From the NCBI GenBank assembly GCA_020631735.1, contig CM036223.1, positions 10,764,191 to 10,828,190 on the forward strand: DNA of 64,000 nucleotides. The letters are read 5' to 3'. The notes beneath the pieces are model-generated. The model saw only the letters and a list, made by a program, of their open reading frames with translations. It did no database searches and was not told where the DNA came from. This DNA comes from Saccharum officinarum (taxonomy: Eukaryota; Streptophyta; Magnoliopsida; Poales; Poaceae). Shown here in pieces: positions 1 to 11,992 of this stretch. Position 1 is the stretch's first letter, and each line of letters begins with the position of its first letter. The position numbers were made by a program, and so were the translations under genes.

Positions 1-1613
1 GTGACATACAAAGAGGAGTTCAAACTAGATCAAGATTGGCATCATTTTGTGCTCACTCTTCTTTTGTGTCAATGGAAGAACCTAAGGACATTGATAAAGC
101 ATTGAGAGATCCGGATTGGGTAAATGCAATGCATGAAGTGCTCAACAACTTCAAGAGAAATGAAGTATGGGAACTAGTTGAAAGGCCTAAGGATCACAAT
201 GTCATTGGAATAAGATGGGTCTTTCGCAACAAGCAAGATCAAGATGGGATAGTAGTAAGGAACAAAGCAAGACTAGTAGCTCAAGGTTACACACAAATAG
301 AGGGTCTTGACTTTGGTGAAACTTATGTCCAGTTGCAAGATTAGAAGCAATTAGGATCTTACTTGCCTATGCTTGTGCTCACAATATCAAGCTATATCAA
401 ATGGATGTGAAGAGTGCATTTCTCAATGGGTACATTCAAGAGGAGGTGTATGTGGAGTAACCTCCCAGTTTTGAAGATGACAAGAAACCCAACCATGTAT
501 ACAAGTTAAGGAAGGCTTTGTATGGATTGAAGCAAGCACCTAGAGCATGGTGTAAAAGATTAAGAGATTTCTTGATATCCAAAGGATTTTTTATGGGCAA
601 AGTTGATACAACACTATTCACCAAGAAGATTGGGAAAGACTTATTTGTATTGCAAATATATGTTGATGATATCATATTCGGTTTAACCAATCAAGATTAT
701 TGTGATGAGTTTGGAAAAAATGATGGCAAAGGAATTTGAAATGTCAATGATTGGAGAACTTAGTTTCTTTCTTGGACTTCAAATCAAACAAATGAAGGAA
801 GGAACATTTGTAAGCCAAATCAAGTACATCAAAGATATACTCAAGAAGTTTGGCATGGAAGATGCAAAGAGTATTACAACCTCAATGGGCACTAGTGGAA
901 GTTTGGATAGTAATAAGAGTGGCAACATGGTGGGTCAAAAGCTATATAGATCAATGATTGGTAGCCTACTCTATGTGATGGCATCAAGGCCCGATGTGAT
1001 GTTTAGTGTATGTATGTGTGCAAGATTTCAAGCCTCACCAAGAGAAAGTCATTTGAAGGCAACAAAGAGAATATTGAGGTACTTAAAGCATACACAAGAT
1101 GTTGGTTTGTGGTATCCCAAAGGTGCAAGTTTTGAGCTAGTTGGATATTCGGATTCCGACTATGCCGGTGACAAAGTGGAGAGAAAGAGCACTTCTGGGA
1201 CTTGTCAATTGTTGGGAAGATCACTTGTCTCATGGTCATCCAAGAAGCAAAATAGTATTGCACTATCTACCTCTGAGGCCGAATACATCGCCGCGGGTAG
1301 TTGTTGTGCACAAATCTTGTGGATGAAGGCAACATTGAAGGATTTTGGAATCAATTTCAAAAATGTGCCATTGCTATGTGACAATGAAAGTGCCGTGAAG
1401 CTAACCAACAATCCGGTTCAACATCAAAGAACAAAGCATATTGATGTTCGCCATCACTTTATTAGAGATCATCAACAAAAGGGTGACATTGCTATTAAGA
1501 GTGTGGGCACCGAAGATCAATTAGCCGATCTATTCACCAAGCCACTTGATGAGAAGAGATTTCACAAGCTAAAGAATGAGTTAAACATACTTGACTTCTC
1601 CAACATGAGTTGA
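1..1613 (+). pseudogene. Broken Copia pol (reverse transcriptase and RNase H part)
   Basis: This is the 3' portion of a Ty1/Copia polyprotein cut by the window start. It carries the N-terminal part of the Copia-type reverse transcriptase (about 36-344), the catalytic YVDD box (about 660-671), and an RNase H domain with its acidic residues (SDSDYAGD, SEAEY, CDNESA). The protein ends in FSNMS at 1613. Three lesions break it: a 1-base loss near 325-330, a TAA at 458-460 where relatives of this domain read on, and an extra A in a run near 715-720. It matches the minus-strand copy at 57214-60443 closely, so the two are the same family. Reverse transcription by this copy is not expected. Confidence 0.95.
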
Positions 1614-2742
1614 TGCACCCCATATATGACATGCCTCTCCTTCGAGCCCCAAGGTACAATTGGTTGACATGTCATACATTATATACTAAGGACATGTTTA
1701 GTGCATCTAGTCATGATTTCTTATGTTCTAGGATCATTCATGAAAATTAAATGAATTTGAAGTTTATATGGTGCCACTATTGTTTCCATGACTTGTATGA
1801 TCTAGTGGTAGCATATAACTTGTTTAACTAGCTTGTGATCCTAAGTGTTTAATCTAGAAAACTTGTCTAAATATTTGCTTCAACATGGTGCATGATAACC
1901 CTTCTAGTGAGGTGTGAAGAAGCTTGCCCTTGGATCAAACTGAAGTATTTTATTTATGCAAGCAATCTAGGTTGAATCATAAACTTGATCCTCACCCCAT
2001 ATTTCAACATGATAATCTATCTAAAGTTTGCTCCTTGTGGTCAATTGGTGCCAAAGGGGGAGAAATTGTTGTTCACAAAGATAGAACTCAAAGAGGAAGA
2101 AGCACAAAGGGGGAGAATTGATAAAAGAAGGGGATCAACTAAAATTTTGAGCACACAAGTAGGGGGAGCAAGCTCTTAAACATGAATGTTGCATTTCCAT
2201 GTGCAATTCATATGTATGATGCATAGTTATGCATTTCTTTTTCTCTGATACTTTGCTTGTGTGGTGACTTGCTAGTATAATTTGAATGATGAATTGTGGT
2301 ATTAGCATGAATATGAAGTAGTTAGATTTTTCCTGCTTCATGTCTTCCATAGTGGTACTAGAGCCTTGCTTATAATGTTGATCTCACGAGGTTTCTAGTT
2401 ATGTTTGTGTTTTTACAAGTGGTATCTAACTACACAAGGTGCTAAGATGGTGTTTATCGCTACTCCGATGGTATCACGCTTCAAAGGTCTATAATCTAAA
2501 ACACTTAGCACCTATTGGTAGTCAATGCTCCTAATCTTTCCTATCTAACATGTATGCTTCCAAAATCCAAACATATAGCATACATGTAGGGGAAGCCATT
2601 GCTATCAATTTGAATTCATGATCACATGTCCATAATTCTTACACATGGTAATATACTTGGACAATGTGACATGGGTTCAATCAAAATTTTATCATAACAT
2701 CTTTGTGAAAGGGTTGTTACCAATTACCAACAAGGGAAAGAT
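1614..2742 (+). other. 3' non-coding region of Sirevirus with multiple polypurine tracts
   Basis: Between the end of pol and the LTR there is about 1.1 kb without a gene. It holds repeated AAAGGGGGAGAA tracts at 2053-2064 and 2106-2117, a related tract near 2161-2168, and a terminal purine run at 2732-2741 next to the LTR. Several spaced polypurine tracts here are a known hallmark of the Sirevirus lineage of plant Copia elements. The matching region of the minus-strand copy (56048-57213) has the same arrangement. Confidence 0.8.
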
Positions 2743-4737
2743 TGAAAGTCCTATGTTTGGTGTTGGTAATTAGTGACAATGCCTAAGTACTAATCCCATG
2801 CCTAAGTTGTATGTAGCATATGAGGATTAGTACACTCCAAGGTTGGTGGCAAGATGGACATGGTGATCATGATGGCCACACTTGGATTTGGACGCAACCC
2901 TACGTGATCAAGGCAAAGGTATATGCTTAAGGGTTGTGTTTTAGTAACCAAGACACCTAGTGGGTGTGGTTACATTATAGGATAGATAGCCATACTATAA
3001 AGAGGGGAATGACGTGGCTATTGAACTCCTAAGTGCCTCTAGATGTGCATTTCATAATCATTTGTATTTGGATAGAACTAATAACGCCTCAGAAAATGAT
3101 TGTGAAAATGCTAACACACTCACACATGACGAGATCACTTGGTGGTGTTAGCACGTTTGCGACGGCGGTGGAGTTTGAGTGGTAGAGAGGGTTTGGGTTC
3201 CTCTCTCCCTCCCGCCGAGCTTGCGAGGCGGGATTCAGGCGTTTTCGAAAAGTTGAAACGACTATTTTCCACTACACCGAAAGTCCGAAAAAGAAACGGA
3301 GACGAACGGAGGTCACAGAGGTGACCGGACGCTGAACCGGACATGGTCTTTGCATGACCGGACGCGTCCGGTCACTGTTCAGTGTCTGCGTGTTTTTCAG
3401 TTCGATGATCGGACGTGAGGCGCGTCCGATCACTGATGATCGGACGCGTCCGGTTGTTCAGGGAGCTTACTGGACTCTAACCGGACGTTGTCACTGTCGC
3501 GTCTGGTCATTTTCTTCAGTGCGTTCAGTCACTGTTTCGTTGAGCGCTGCTCAGGCGACCAGCGCGTCCGGTCCTTCACGGGACCAGCGCGTCCGGTCGT
3601 TCCCGGCGCGTCCGGTCAGTTGGACCAGCGCGTCCGGTCGTTGCTTCGTAGTTAGCCGTTGGGCGACCAGCGCGTCCGGTCGTTTGGACCAGCGCGTTCG
3701 GTCAGTACTTCACGAGTTATCCGTTGGGCGACCGGCGCGTCCGGTCAGTTGGACCAGCGCGTCCGGTCAGCCCGATTTCGGCCGTTTAAGTTTCTAACGG
3801 CTATATTCGAAGGGGTACGTCTATAAATACTTGTTGGCCGGCTCAAGGCTCACTCTCTCGGACATCTCTCGAACATTTGACATACTTGTGAGCACTTTGA
3901 GCTAAGCAACTCCCCTCCCACTCATCTCTCTTGCTTCTTTGCATATTCGAAGTGAGATTGAGTGATCCAAGTGCATTTACATTGTGAGATAGCATCTAGT
4001 TGGCACTTGGTGGTTGATTTGTTGCGGGATTCTTGTTTCTCTTGGTGGTTGCCGCCACCTAGACGGCTTGGAGCAGCTTGGAGGCGTTGGCAAGAGTTGG
4101 TGATTATTCTTGGCCACCTCCGGTGATTGTGAGGGGTTTGTGCCTACCTCAGCGAAGTGCCAAAGGCAACGTTAGTATATTGCTCGTGTCATTGCAACCT
4201 TTTGCCATTTGGTAGGTTCTTGTGGTGCCTTTTGAGAGGCTCGGTGTGAGACCGATTAGCCACCGAACCACGTGGTGAAGAGGGACACAACGGGGACTAG
4301 CGTGCCGGCAAGCACGTGAACCTCGGGATAAATCTTTGTGTCATCACTTTCATATTGTGATTGATTGATCCTGGTGTTCGGTTATCTTGGTATTCATTGT
4401 TGATTATATTGGTTGGCTCAATACTTCGCCCCTCGGTAAAACTCTCCTAACTTAACTCCGCTTTATCTTCTTAGTTATCTTTGCTAGCTAGTTAGCTTTG
4501 CTAGAGTAGTTCTTTTGTGTAGCTTGCTAGTTGTAGTTGTTTTTACCTTCTCGGTTTGACTTATGCGGTTGAGTGCAAATACTAGAATTGTGAATTGGAT
4601 AGGTGGCTTGCAAACACCCCGTAGGCTAAGCAAAACTCGCATCTCGCCAATTTGTTATATTGATAAACTTGTTTAGCTTGTCTTTGTAGAAAATTTTAAA
4701 AGGCTATTCACCCCCCTGTAGCCATCTAGACCTTTTA
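2743..4737 (+). repeat. 3' LTR of plus-strand Sirevirus-type element
   Basis: The repeat is 1995 bp, begins TGAAAG directly after a polypurine tract, and ends CTTTTA, a decayed form of the CTTTCA end seen in the minus-strand 3' LTR at 54059-56047. A GC-rich block at about 3350-3776 carries many copies of the CCGGACGCG / CGCGTCCGG motif, including a perfect 20-bp palindrome at 3355-3374. A TATAAATA box lies at 3832-3839 just downstream, so the block sits in U3 upstream of the core promoter. The 5' LTR lies outside the window, so target duplications cannot be compared. Confidence 0.9.
3832..3839 (+). promoter_or_regulatory. LTR TATA box
   Basis: TATAAATA follows the palindrome-rich U3 block. 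The same box occurs at the equivalent place in the related minus-strand LTRs (around 6411-6420, 54958-54967 and 63602-63611, read on the other strand). Confidence 0.7.
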
Positions 4738-5517
4738 GACGTGTCTAATGAAGGGGCAACGGACGCGCTGAGTGTCTAACACAGCTGCGGCTCACGAAGC
4801 AGCTGACGTCACTCACGATAGACGCTGACGATCAGCGTCCGACGCAGCAGTACCAGCGCGTCTGGTGGTCACTCGCCAGCGTAGAGCCACAGAGGGTAAG
4901 CCACTGGACGCTGACATCAGCGTCCGACGCTCCTAAGACCAGCGTTCGACGAGTGTTTCTCTCCCGCGACTTCGCCTCCTTTTTCATCCTTCGGCGCAAT
5001 GAAAAATAAGCATTTCATTTCCTCAAAAACGCCAAACCCCTCTCTACCGCTCAAACTCCACCACCTTCGCAAATGTGCTAATATCACCAAGTGTACATCA
5101 CTATATGCATGTGTGTTAGCATTTTCACAATCATTTTTCAAGGCGTTACGTTAGCTCTTTACTAGATCCTAATGCATATGATCAAAGAATGACACATAGA
5201 GGCACATATAGGACTCAATTGCAAAGAGAATTCCACTCTTCATAGTACGAGTATATATCCTATGCCATCCACACCCTCTATGGTGTCTTGGATGCAAACC
5301 AAAAGGTCCTATCATATACCTTTGCCTTAAGCATCATGATTTAGCTTTGCACCTTCATCCAACTTTATTATGGCAAGCACTTGATCACATCACCATTGCT
5401 TGATCCTTGCTTCACCAAGTCGTTGCACCAACCACATCATAGCTACACACATGTCTTTGCTATGTGGTTAGTACTAGGTATTGTCACTAATTACCAACAC
5501 CAAACATAGGACTTTTA
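4738..5517 (-). repeat. Truncated minus-strand Sirevirus-type LTR
   Basis: Read on the minus strand from 5517, this begins with the family LTR start (AAAGTCCTATGTTTGG) and runs through U3 into a GC-rich palindromic block similar to the other LTRs here, but more diverged. It stops where the plus-strand element's LTR ends at 4737. The simplest reading is that the plus-strand element inserted into this older LTR and the remainder lies outside the window. No gene is seen. Confidence 0.75.
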
Positions 5518-5611
5518 TTCGCCCTGCCTGCATGCGCATCGCGGCATCGTCACGTCCATATGACTCGCTCGCAATCCGTCTCGTTGTGCCCCGACCGTCG
5601 GACCCCAGCGT

Positions 5612-7619
5612 TGTAAGGTCCAAATAGGCTAGAGGGGGGGGTGAATAGCCTAATTAAAACTTCTACAATAATTACTTAACCACAAGTTAGTACGAAAGGT
5701 GGCAAAGCAAATGCACTAGCTCTAACTAAATAAGCAAGCCACCTACACAAGTCTAATACAAGGCTATTCACTAAACACAACAACAACTACAAGATAGAAA
5801 TAAGAAGTAATACAAGAGAAGAGCTTCGAGTGATTATACCGCTGTGAAGAGAAGAGAAATACCAATCAATCAATCAATCAAGAGAAATCCTCGGGAAGAG
5901 AATGACACAAGAATTTATCCCGAGGTTCACTTGCTTCCCGGCAAGCTACTCCCTGTTGTGGCGATACACCCACTTGTCGGTTCGCGAGCTAATCGACTAT
6001 CAAGAGTCGAGCCCTCGGCGGGCGCCGCACAACCGCACACAAGATGGGGATCCTCCAAGCCACGAGCTCCACTAGAGTATCCAATTTGTGAACTCCCGCG
6101 GGGAAGGATCAAGAACCCCTTACAACACTTAGTGAAGGCTCCAACAATCTCCAATTGCGAGCTCAATCACCTCCGCTGCTCCAAGCCGTCTACCGTGTCG
6201 GGAAACACGGAAGAGTAACAAGAAATCCGCAGAAACTCGAAGATCAAGTGCCTCTAGAATGCAACTCTCAAGCAATGCACTTGAATCTCACTCAATCTCA
6301 CTCAAGATGTGCAACTATGCAAAGAGATGAGTGGAGGGGTTGTTCTCTAGCTCAAAGTATGTCTCTAGTTCTCAAAATGTGCAAGAGTTGCCCTCAAACC
6401 CCGGCCAACGTCTATTTATAACGAAGGGGTACGCAGCTAGCCGTTACAGACGACGCAGCGAAAAACACACTGACCGGACGCTCCGATCAGGGTGACCGGA
6501 CGCGTCCGGTCACTACACGACAGCAAGAAACAGTGCGTGTCAGAACTAGCCGTTGCCGTGACCGGGCGCGCTGAACCGATTGACCGGACGCGACAGTGCC
6601 CGCGTCCGGTCGCATTCTAGTATGTTCCCGTTGAGACCGGACGCGTCCGATCGCACGTGACCGGACGCGCCGCGCGTCCGATCGTTACTCCGCTTCGCTC
6701 TACCCTTCTGGACGCCTGACCGGACGCTCCGGTTACGTGAGGGACCGGACGCGCCGGTCGCGCGCTCTGATTCGCTCAGGAAAACTGACCGGACGCGCTG
6801 TTGAACTGACCGGACGCCACAGTGCCAGCGTCCGATTAGAGTCCAGTAAGCTCCCTGGATGACCGGACGCGCTGCGCGTCCGATCATCAAACTGAAAACC
6901 GCACAGACGCTGAACACTGACCGGACGCGTCCGGTCATATAGAGACCGCGTCCGGTCCAGCGTCCGGTCATCTCTGTGACCTCCGTTCGCCTCCGTTTCT
7001 TTTCTGACTTCCAGCGCAGTAGAAAATAGGCGTTTCACTTCTCCAAAAAGCGCCGAATCCCGCCTCGCAAGCTTGGCGGGAGGGAGAGAGGAACCCAAAC
7101 CCCTCTCTACCGCTCAAACTCCACCGCCTTCTCAAACGTGCTAACACCACCATGTGTAAATCACAATGTGCATGTGTGTTAGCATTTTATAATCATTTTC
7201 CAAGGCGTTATGTTAGCTCTTTACTAGATCCTAATGCATATGCTCAAGACATTGATCTAGTGGCACTTGATTTCCGAGCTAACCGTGATTGCCCCTCTTG
7301 ATAGTCGGCTATGTATCCTACACCCGGTCAATCACTTCTCTACTCATCTTAGACCGGCAAAAGGAAAACCCTGTGGTTATACCTTTGCCTTGAGCTCTTA
7401 GATCCTTCTCCACTTGATCATCATGTCCTTCCTTTTATGTGCATCTTCACCATGATCATCATTTCATGTCCATGCACCATCTCTTTGTGATCTTGTGGCC
7501 ACCACACCTTGCCACATACACCTTCATCACATGTGTTGCTTATGCCTAACTCAAAACACTTAACACATGGCATTAGCAACTTGGTGTCATTAATTACCAA
7601 AACCAAACTTGGGCTTTCA
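5612..7619 (-). mobile_element. Solo LTR of a Sirevirus-type Copia element
   Basis: This 2008-bp LTR is flanked by a perfect 5-bp target duplication, AGCGT at 5607-5611 and 7620-7624. On the plus strand it starts TGTAAG and ends CTTTCA. It carries the palindromic CCGGACGCG array (about 6470-6970) with perfect 20-bp palindromes at 6493-6512 and 6918-6937, and a minus-strand TATA region near 6411-6420. No internal region follows, so this is a solo LTR left by recombination between two LTRs. Its last bases recur at 20713-20727 at the start of the second 13-kb copy. Confidence 0.92.
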
Positions 7620-7624
7620 AGCGT

Positions 7625-9300
7625 GCCGTGCGTAACATCCGCCAGCCAACGGCTCACCGCCCCATTCCCCGACGCCCATGCTGTGCCACCATCACTCTCC
7701 CGCACTCCTGACTCTTCGAACAGCATGAAACACGTGCAACATGAAGCATTAAATGCAACATACGTTTGAAACAAATGAAACATCTAAAAAATACACTTGC
7801 AACACATCTTTAAAAATATATGCAACATCCAGATAGAACACTTGCAACTTGCAACATGAAAACACTTGCTACAACGGAAGACTGGAACAAATGAATCATT
7901 TAGAACATCCTGTTGCAACATATTTGTGAAACATATGCAGCATCCAGATCAAAACGTTTGCAACATATGTTTAGAAAGGATAAAACATTTAGAACAAACT
8001 CTTGCAACATGTATCTGAAACACTTGCAACATGTGCAACATCCCCCGATCTACTTGTTGGGTACCTAAACTAGGGGTACCCAAAACTCATGACTAAAAGG
8101 AGCAAACCCCCCCAAAAAACCACGCCAAGGCTCCGCCCGCGCAGGTACGATGAGCCAAAACCACATACGTATGAAGACGGGACACCCTCGACTGCGTTCC
8201 GACTCGCACGAGGCCCGCTCGACAGGACGCCTCGACCCCAGGGAAATCTCCGACTCGCACGACCCTGGGTCAAGCCGGTCGACCCTTCCTCACCCACTTA
8301 CTTACAGACAAAAGTCAAGGTATTTAATGCAACCGCCAACCACTTCCTACCCACGTAGCTACAGCACCGCCAGCATAAAAGTAGTACCAGTGTCAAATCC
8401 CGCTTTTTACTGCCCATCCCGGGATGGGCGGTGAAAACCTATCACTGTACACATCATGCCAGGTACTGTTCCACCATCGATGCCTCCTCGAGGCATAAGA
8501 CGACGACCGTCATATCCTAGGATTCCTGGGGCCCGGCCTTATCCATTCTCCGTCGACCCCCCACAGCTACGCCTCGACCCGGCCTCGACTAATCGCCGGT
8601 CAACAAAGGAACAATGCCTGCACGTCTGCTCGCCACAGGACCTAGGGTCTTTCACCGTCCCATCCCTAACGTCACCATGGTACCCTGGGGATGGCCAACG
8701 ATTCCTGGAGCACGTCGCTACAGCAACCTCCACAACGCTCGTCGAACCTTCACCTTTAAGGCACCGCCCTAGGGTATCGACTCCTCTGTCTTCACTTGAC
8801 CCTATAAAAGGGAAGGTCGAGGACTCTCCTAGGGGAAAAAAACGAAGGACGAAAACCACAAGACATTCCTCAGCTTCTAAGATCAACATCTCAAGCAATA
8901 TACTTTTTTTCCTTTTCTTGAGACTTGGGACCGTTTCCCTCTCTCACAGCTTGTAACCCCTACGCAAACACTTAGGTGCAAGGAAATACAAAACTCCCCC
9001 CTGCCGCTGGACGTAGGGCCTTCTTTGCCTGAACCAGGATAAAATCCCGTGTATTCTCTTTGCATCACCATTCAGATTAGAGAACACGCAGCACAAATTC
9101 ACTCGTCGGCTTAGGACCCTCCCGGGTCCGAACACCGACACTACTTTTGCAAAATCCATATGAAACAACTACAACATACATCTGAAACATCTGAAACTTT
9201 TGAAACATATAGTTGCAATATAGGGGAGGGGGATCGCCTATGCCGGTCAATTTAGGCCATCGGGGTGAGAGCCGGCAACAAGTGGTGGTGCGCGAGCAAC
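7625..9300. repeat. Dispersed repeat rich in GCAACAT/GAAACAT, split by a solo LTR
   Basis: From about 7725 to 8049 and again from 9146 to about 9230 the sequence consists of degenerate tandem-like units built on gcaacat and gaaacat. It is interrupted by the LTR at 8055-9140 and followed by a GC-rich tail. The look resembles a non-autonomous DNA transposon, but I see no clear terminal inverted repeats, so the class is left open. No gene is supported. Copy 2 has the same at about 20733-22400. Confidence 0.5.
8055..9140 (+). mobile_element. Solo LTR, probably Ty3/Gypsy, copy 1
   Basis: This 1086-bp LTR starts TGTTGG and ends CCGACA and is flanked by a perfect 5-bp target duplication CTACT at 8050-8054 and 9141-9145. 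A TATAAAAG box lies at 8813-8820. There is no internal region. Open frames of 119-166 codons inside it are on both strands and show no protein-domain look, so they are treated as chance. The assignment to Gypsy rests on general LTR appearance only. Confidence 0.88.
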
Positions 9301-10559
9301 GCTAGCTTTCAACACCAGTGGCGCGCGTGAGCACCACCGCCACCAGTGCCATCAGCACCGGGCTTGGGTCAGCCAGCCGGGCGGCGCGCACGACGGGCAG
9401 AGCAAGCACCACCAGCACTAGTGCGTGACGGGAGGGAGTGGGCGGCACACGTGACGGGAGGGAGCGAGAGGCACGCGAGATGGGGCGTGAGCGACTAGCG
9501 GCGGATGGGGCGCACGGCAGCAGCGATGGGAGTGCGCATCCGATGGGACAGCCGCAAAGCGTTGCGACAAGGGATTGGGTGAAGGGATAAGCATGAGTGA
9601 TTTTTTTAATAAACTCGCGGGCAGAGCGAGCGACGGGGTAAAAGCGCAAGCAACGACACAATGGGCCTGCAGGAGCGTCCGGCGATTTGCTCACGTAGGA
9701 TGTAAGACGCGTGCGTTACCATACAATCGATCAAATCCTTTCTTGTCGCGATCATTACTTATCCAAAAAATATATATAGTTTAATTTTAATTTCCTTGTG
9801 ACAAAAGCAGCCATTCATATCGCTAAAATGCTTGACACTTAAGCTTTGCTAAATCATCATCCTTCGCCAAAATGCGTTTTTCGAAGATACTACCAAAGGA
9901 AGATTTTAGCAGACGTTTGGATGGTGATTGTGATAGGGATAGGGACACCCTCTAAAGGACAATATTGTATCATATCCATCCATTCTTTACGCCTCATTTA
10001 ATTCTAGCCTTTCATCCATTTTCTTTTCCCTCTCCCACTCCCTGTATCCAAACGCTCCATTAATGTTTAATAGGGGTTCTAGTTTCCAACGTCTTTTTGT
10101 TGATATTAAGGACACCAGAGTGTATTAGCGGAAGATAAGGGTGATTTCATTCAGAACTATTCATTTGGATGTAGGTTTTCCCAGTTAAACAAATCTTGCT
10201 CTCGCATCAAAATAACATTCAAAATGCAAGGAAATAAGTGATTCCAAGCTACCATTTTAGGCCGAGTTAAATCTTTTTTAACCAGAAATTATGGTATATA
10301 AAGCCGTAACACAGGAAACATTTTCTATTAGAAAGGAAAATTATGGGATAAAGCCCTAATCCAAAAGTACCTGCTTGTGAAAAAGCAGCTTCCGGTCTTC
10401 ACCTTTTTATTTGGCCTTTTGGAAGTAAAAAAAAGTTCGCAAAAGTCCAACTAAAGACACCCTTAACGTCAATTGATGATTTTGTTCGTTACACCTTGCT
10501 CCGATTGCTTTTGATTTTGGCCACTGTGGCTGCACCGCAGGAATACACCTGCGTGGCAC
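9301..10559. other. Non-coding stretch, copy 1
   Basis: There is a GC-rich section to about 9720, then AT-rich DNA with long A and T runs. No coding region, RNA gene or clear element boundary was found. The same holds for about 22410-23667 in copy 2. Confidence 0.5.
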
Positions 10560-10965
10560 TCTAGCCCAGTTTAGTTTTCACCTTAAAAACTTTTTATCCC
10601 GTCACATCAAAAACTTAGATATACGCATGAAGCATTAAATGTAGATAAAAAACTAATTACACAGTTTGTATACAAACCACGAGACGAATCTTTTAAGCAT
10701 AATTAATCTATCATTAGCCATAATTGGTACAGTAACACACATGTGCTAATGACATATTAATTAGGCTTAATAAATTCGTCTCGCGGTTTTCAGACTAGTT
10801 ATATAATTAGTTTTTTTATTAATATCCGAAAATCTCTTCTAATAATGACATATTAATTAGGCTTAATAAATTCGTCTCGCGGTTTTCAGACTAGTTATAT
10901 AATTAGTTTTTTTATTAATATCCGAAAATCTCTTCTAATATCCTATAAAATATCTAACGTGACAT
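10560..10965. repeat. MITE-like element with internal 96-bp tandem duplication, copy 1
   Basis: The block has the features of a common grass MITE type: an inverted pair of GAGACGAAT and ATTCGTCTC segments, the phrase 'gaagcattaaatgtagataaaaa', and AT-rich arms. A 96-bp unit starting 'aatgacatattaatt' occurs twice in tandem, at 10748-10843 and 10844-10939. Exact ends are uncertain. The second 13-kb copy carries it at about 23671-24067. Confidence 0.6.
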
Positions 10966-11281
10966 GTACAAACTTTTCCACAACCAACTAAACATGGCCT
11001 CTGGTACTGCCGAGCCGCAGCCGAAGCTGCAGTCACCAGACAAGTGTAGGCTCTGCTTTCGATGCGTCCCATTTTTTTTTCTTTACATGAAGATATACGG
11101 TTGCAAAAAAAAGAAAGAAAGCGGCTCTTTCTCCGTATCATATGCCGCGAATTGAAGGAAGGAACCCTCCCTTTTCTTTTTTTTTTGGTGGTGGCATCGT
11201 CAGGGGTGGCGTCACCGTGGAAATTATATATTGTATCATAATTGCAGCTCATGTTCTTGAGCAGCAGTAGACGAATTATAT

Positions 11282-11600
11282 ATTACACTAGTGTTCCCAC
11301 CTAAATTTTTCATCTCGTCATATCGAATGCTTGATATATGCATGAATCATTAAATATAGATAAAAAACAAATTACACAATTTACATAGAAACCACGAGAC
11401 GAATCTTTTAAATCTAATTAGTCCATGATTAGCCATAATTACTATAGTAACACATGTGCTAATGATGGCTTAATTATGCTTAATAAATTCGTCTCGCGGT
11501 TTCTAGACGAGTTATGTAATTAGTTTTTTATGAGTATCCGAGCCGACGTCTTATAAAATATTCGATGTGACCTAGAAACTTTTAAACAAGTCCTTTGGTG
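11282..11600. repeat. Related MITE-like element, copy 1
   Basis: This has the same internal inverted segments (cacgagacgaat ... attcgtctcgcgg) as the element at 10560-10965, with different flanks. It lies 0.2-0.5 kb upstream of the OPR start. The terminal repeats are weak, so the boundaries are approximate. Copy 2: about 24388-24706. Confidence 0.55.
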
Positions 11601-11827
11601 ACGCAGGGTGTTAGTTCGTTGTTGGCACTTTTATCATGTTCATCTGTTGACTGCCAATAGCCGCCGGCTGCTGTCGGCATCCAGTCTTGGCCTTGAATTG
11701 GGAGCAGCTGCCTGCCTTCTTCCTCACTTGTTGCCCTTTTTCCTTTCCTGCTGCATCATCCCATCCATCGACCACCATCTTCTCCTAACCTTTTGCAGAG
11801 TAGAGTGTGGTCGATGATCACTGTGCT

Positions 11828-11971
11828 CAGCGGCGGATCGGGGGGGGCCTCAAGCCCCCTCTAATGGTTTGCCCACTGTAGCAAAAGCATGATTTCACCA
11901 TTAAATCTTCATGCAAATCAACATCTCCATTGTTTTAGCCCCCCTTATCCCGCATCGTGCATCCGCCACTG
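11828..11971. mobile_element. 144-bp hAT-type MITE in the OPR promoter, copy 1
   Basis: The ends are CAGCGGCGGA and TCCGCCACTG, an imperfect inverted repeat of hAT type. It is flanked by an 8-bp duplication with one mismatch, ACTGTGCT at 11820-11827 and ACTGCGCT at 11972-11979. The element ends 14 bp before the TATA box at 11986. Copy 2 is 24933-25075. Confidence 0.85.
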
Positions 11972-11985
11972 ACTGCGCTCAACTC

Positions 11986-11992
11986 TATAAAT
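11986..11992 (+). promoter_or_regulatory. OPR TATA box, copy 1
   Basis: TATAAAT lies 95 bp upstream of the OPR ATG at 12081, a normal plant spacing with a short 5' leader. The same box precedes copy 2 at about 25090-25096. Confidence 0.7.

Noticed and set aside
3350..3780. Regular palindromic repeats considered as a CRISPR-like array
   Set aside because: This is plant nuclear DNA. The repeats are irregularly spaced, without unique spacers of constant length, and lie in an LTR promoter.
3354..3797. 147-codon open frame in the LTR, and similar ones at 6546-6971, 54992-55436 and 63636-63935
   Set aside because: They are translations of the palindromic CCGGACGCG array, repetitive in every frame and on both strands, with no protein character.
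8456..8956. 166-codon open frame (and its copy at 21565-22065)
   Set aside because: It lies inside a solo LTR across the TATA box, overlaps a 119-codon frame on the other strand, and has no domain.
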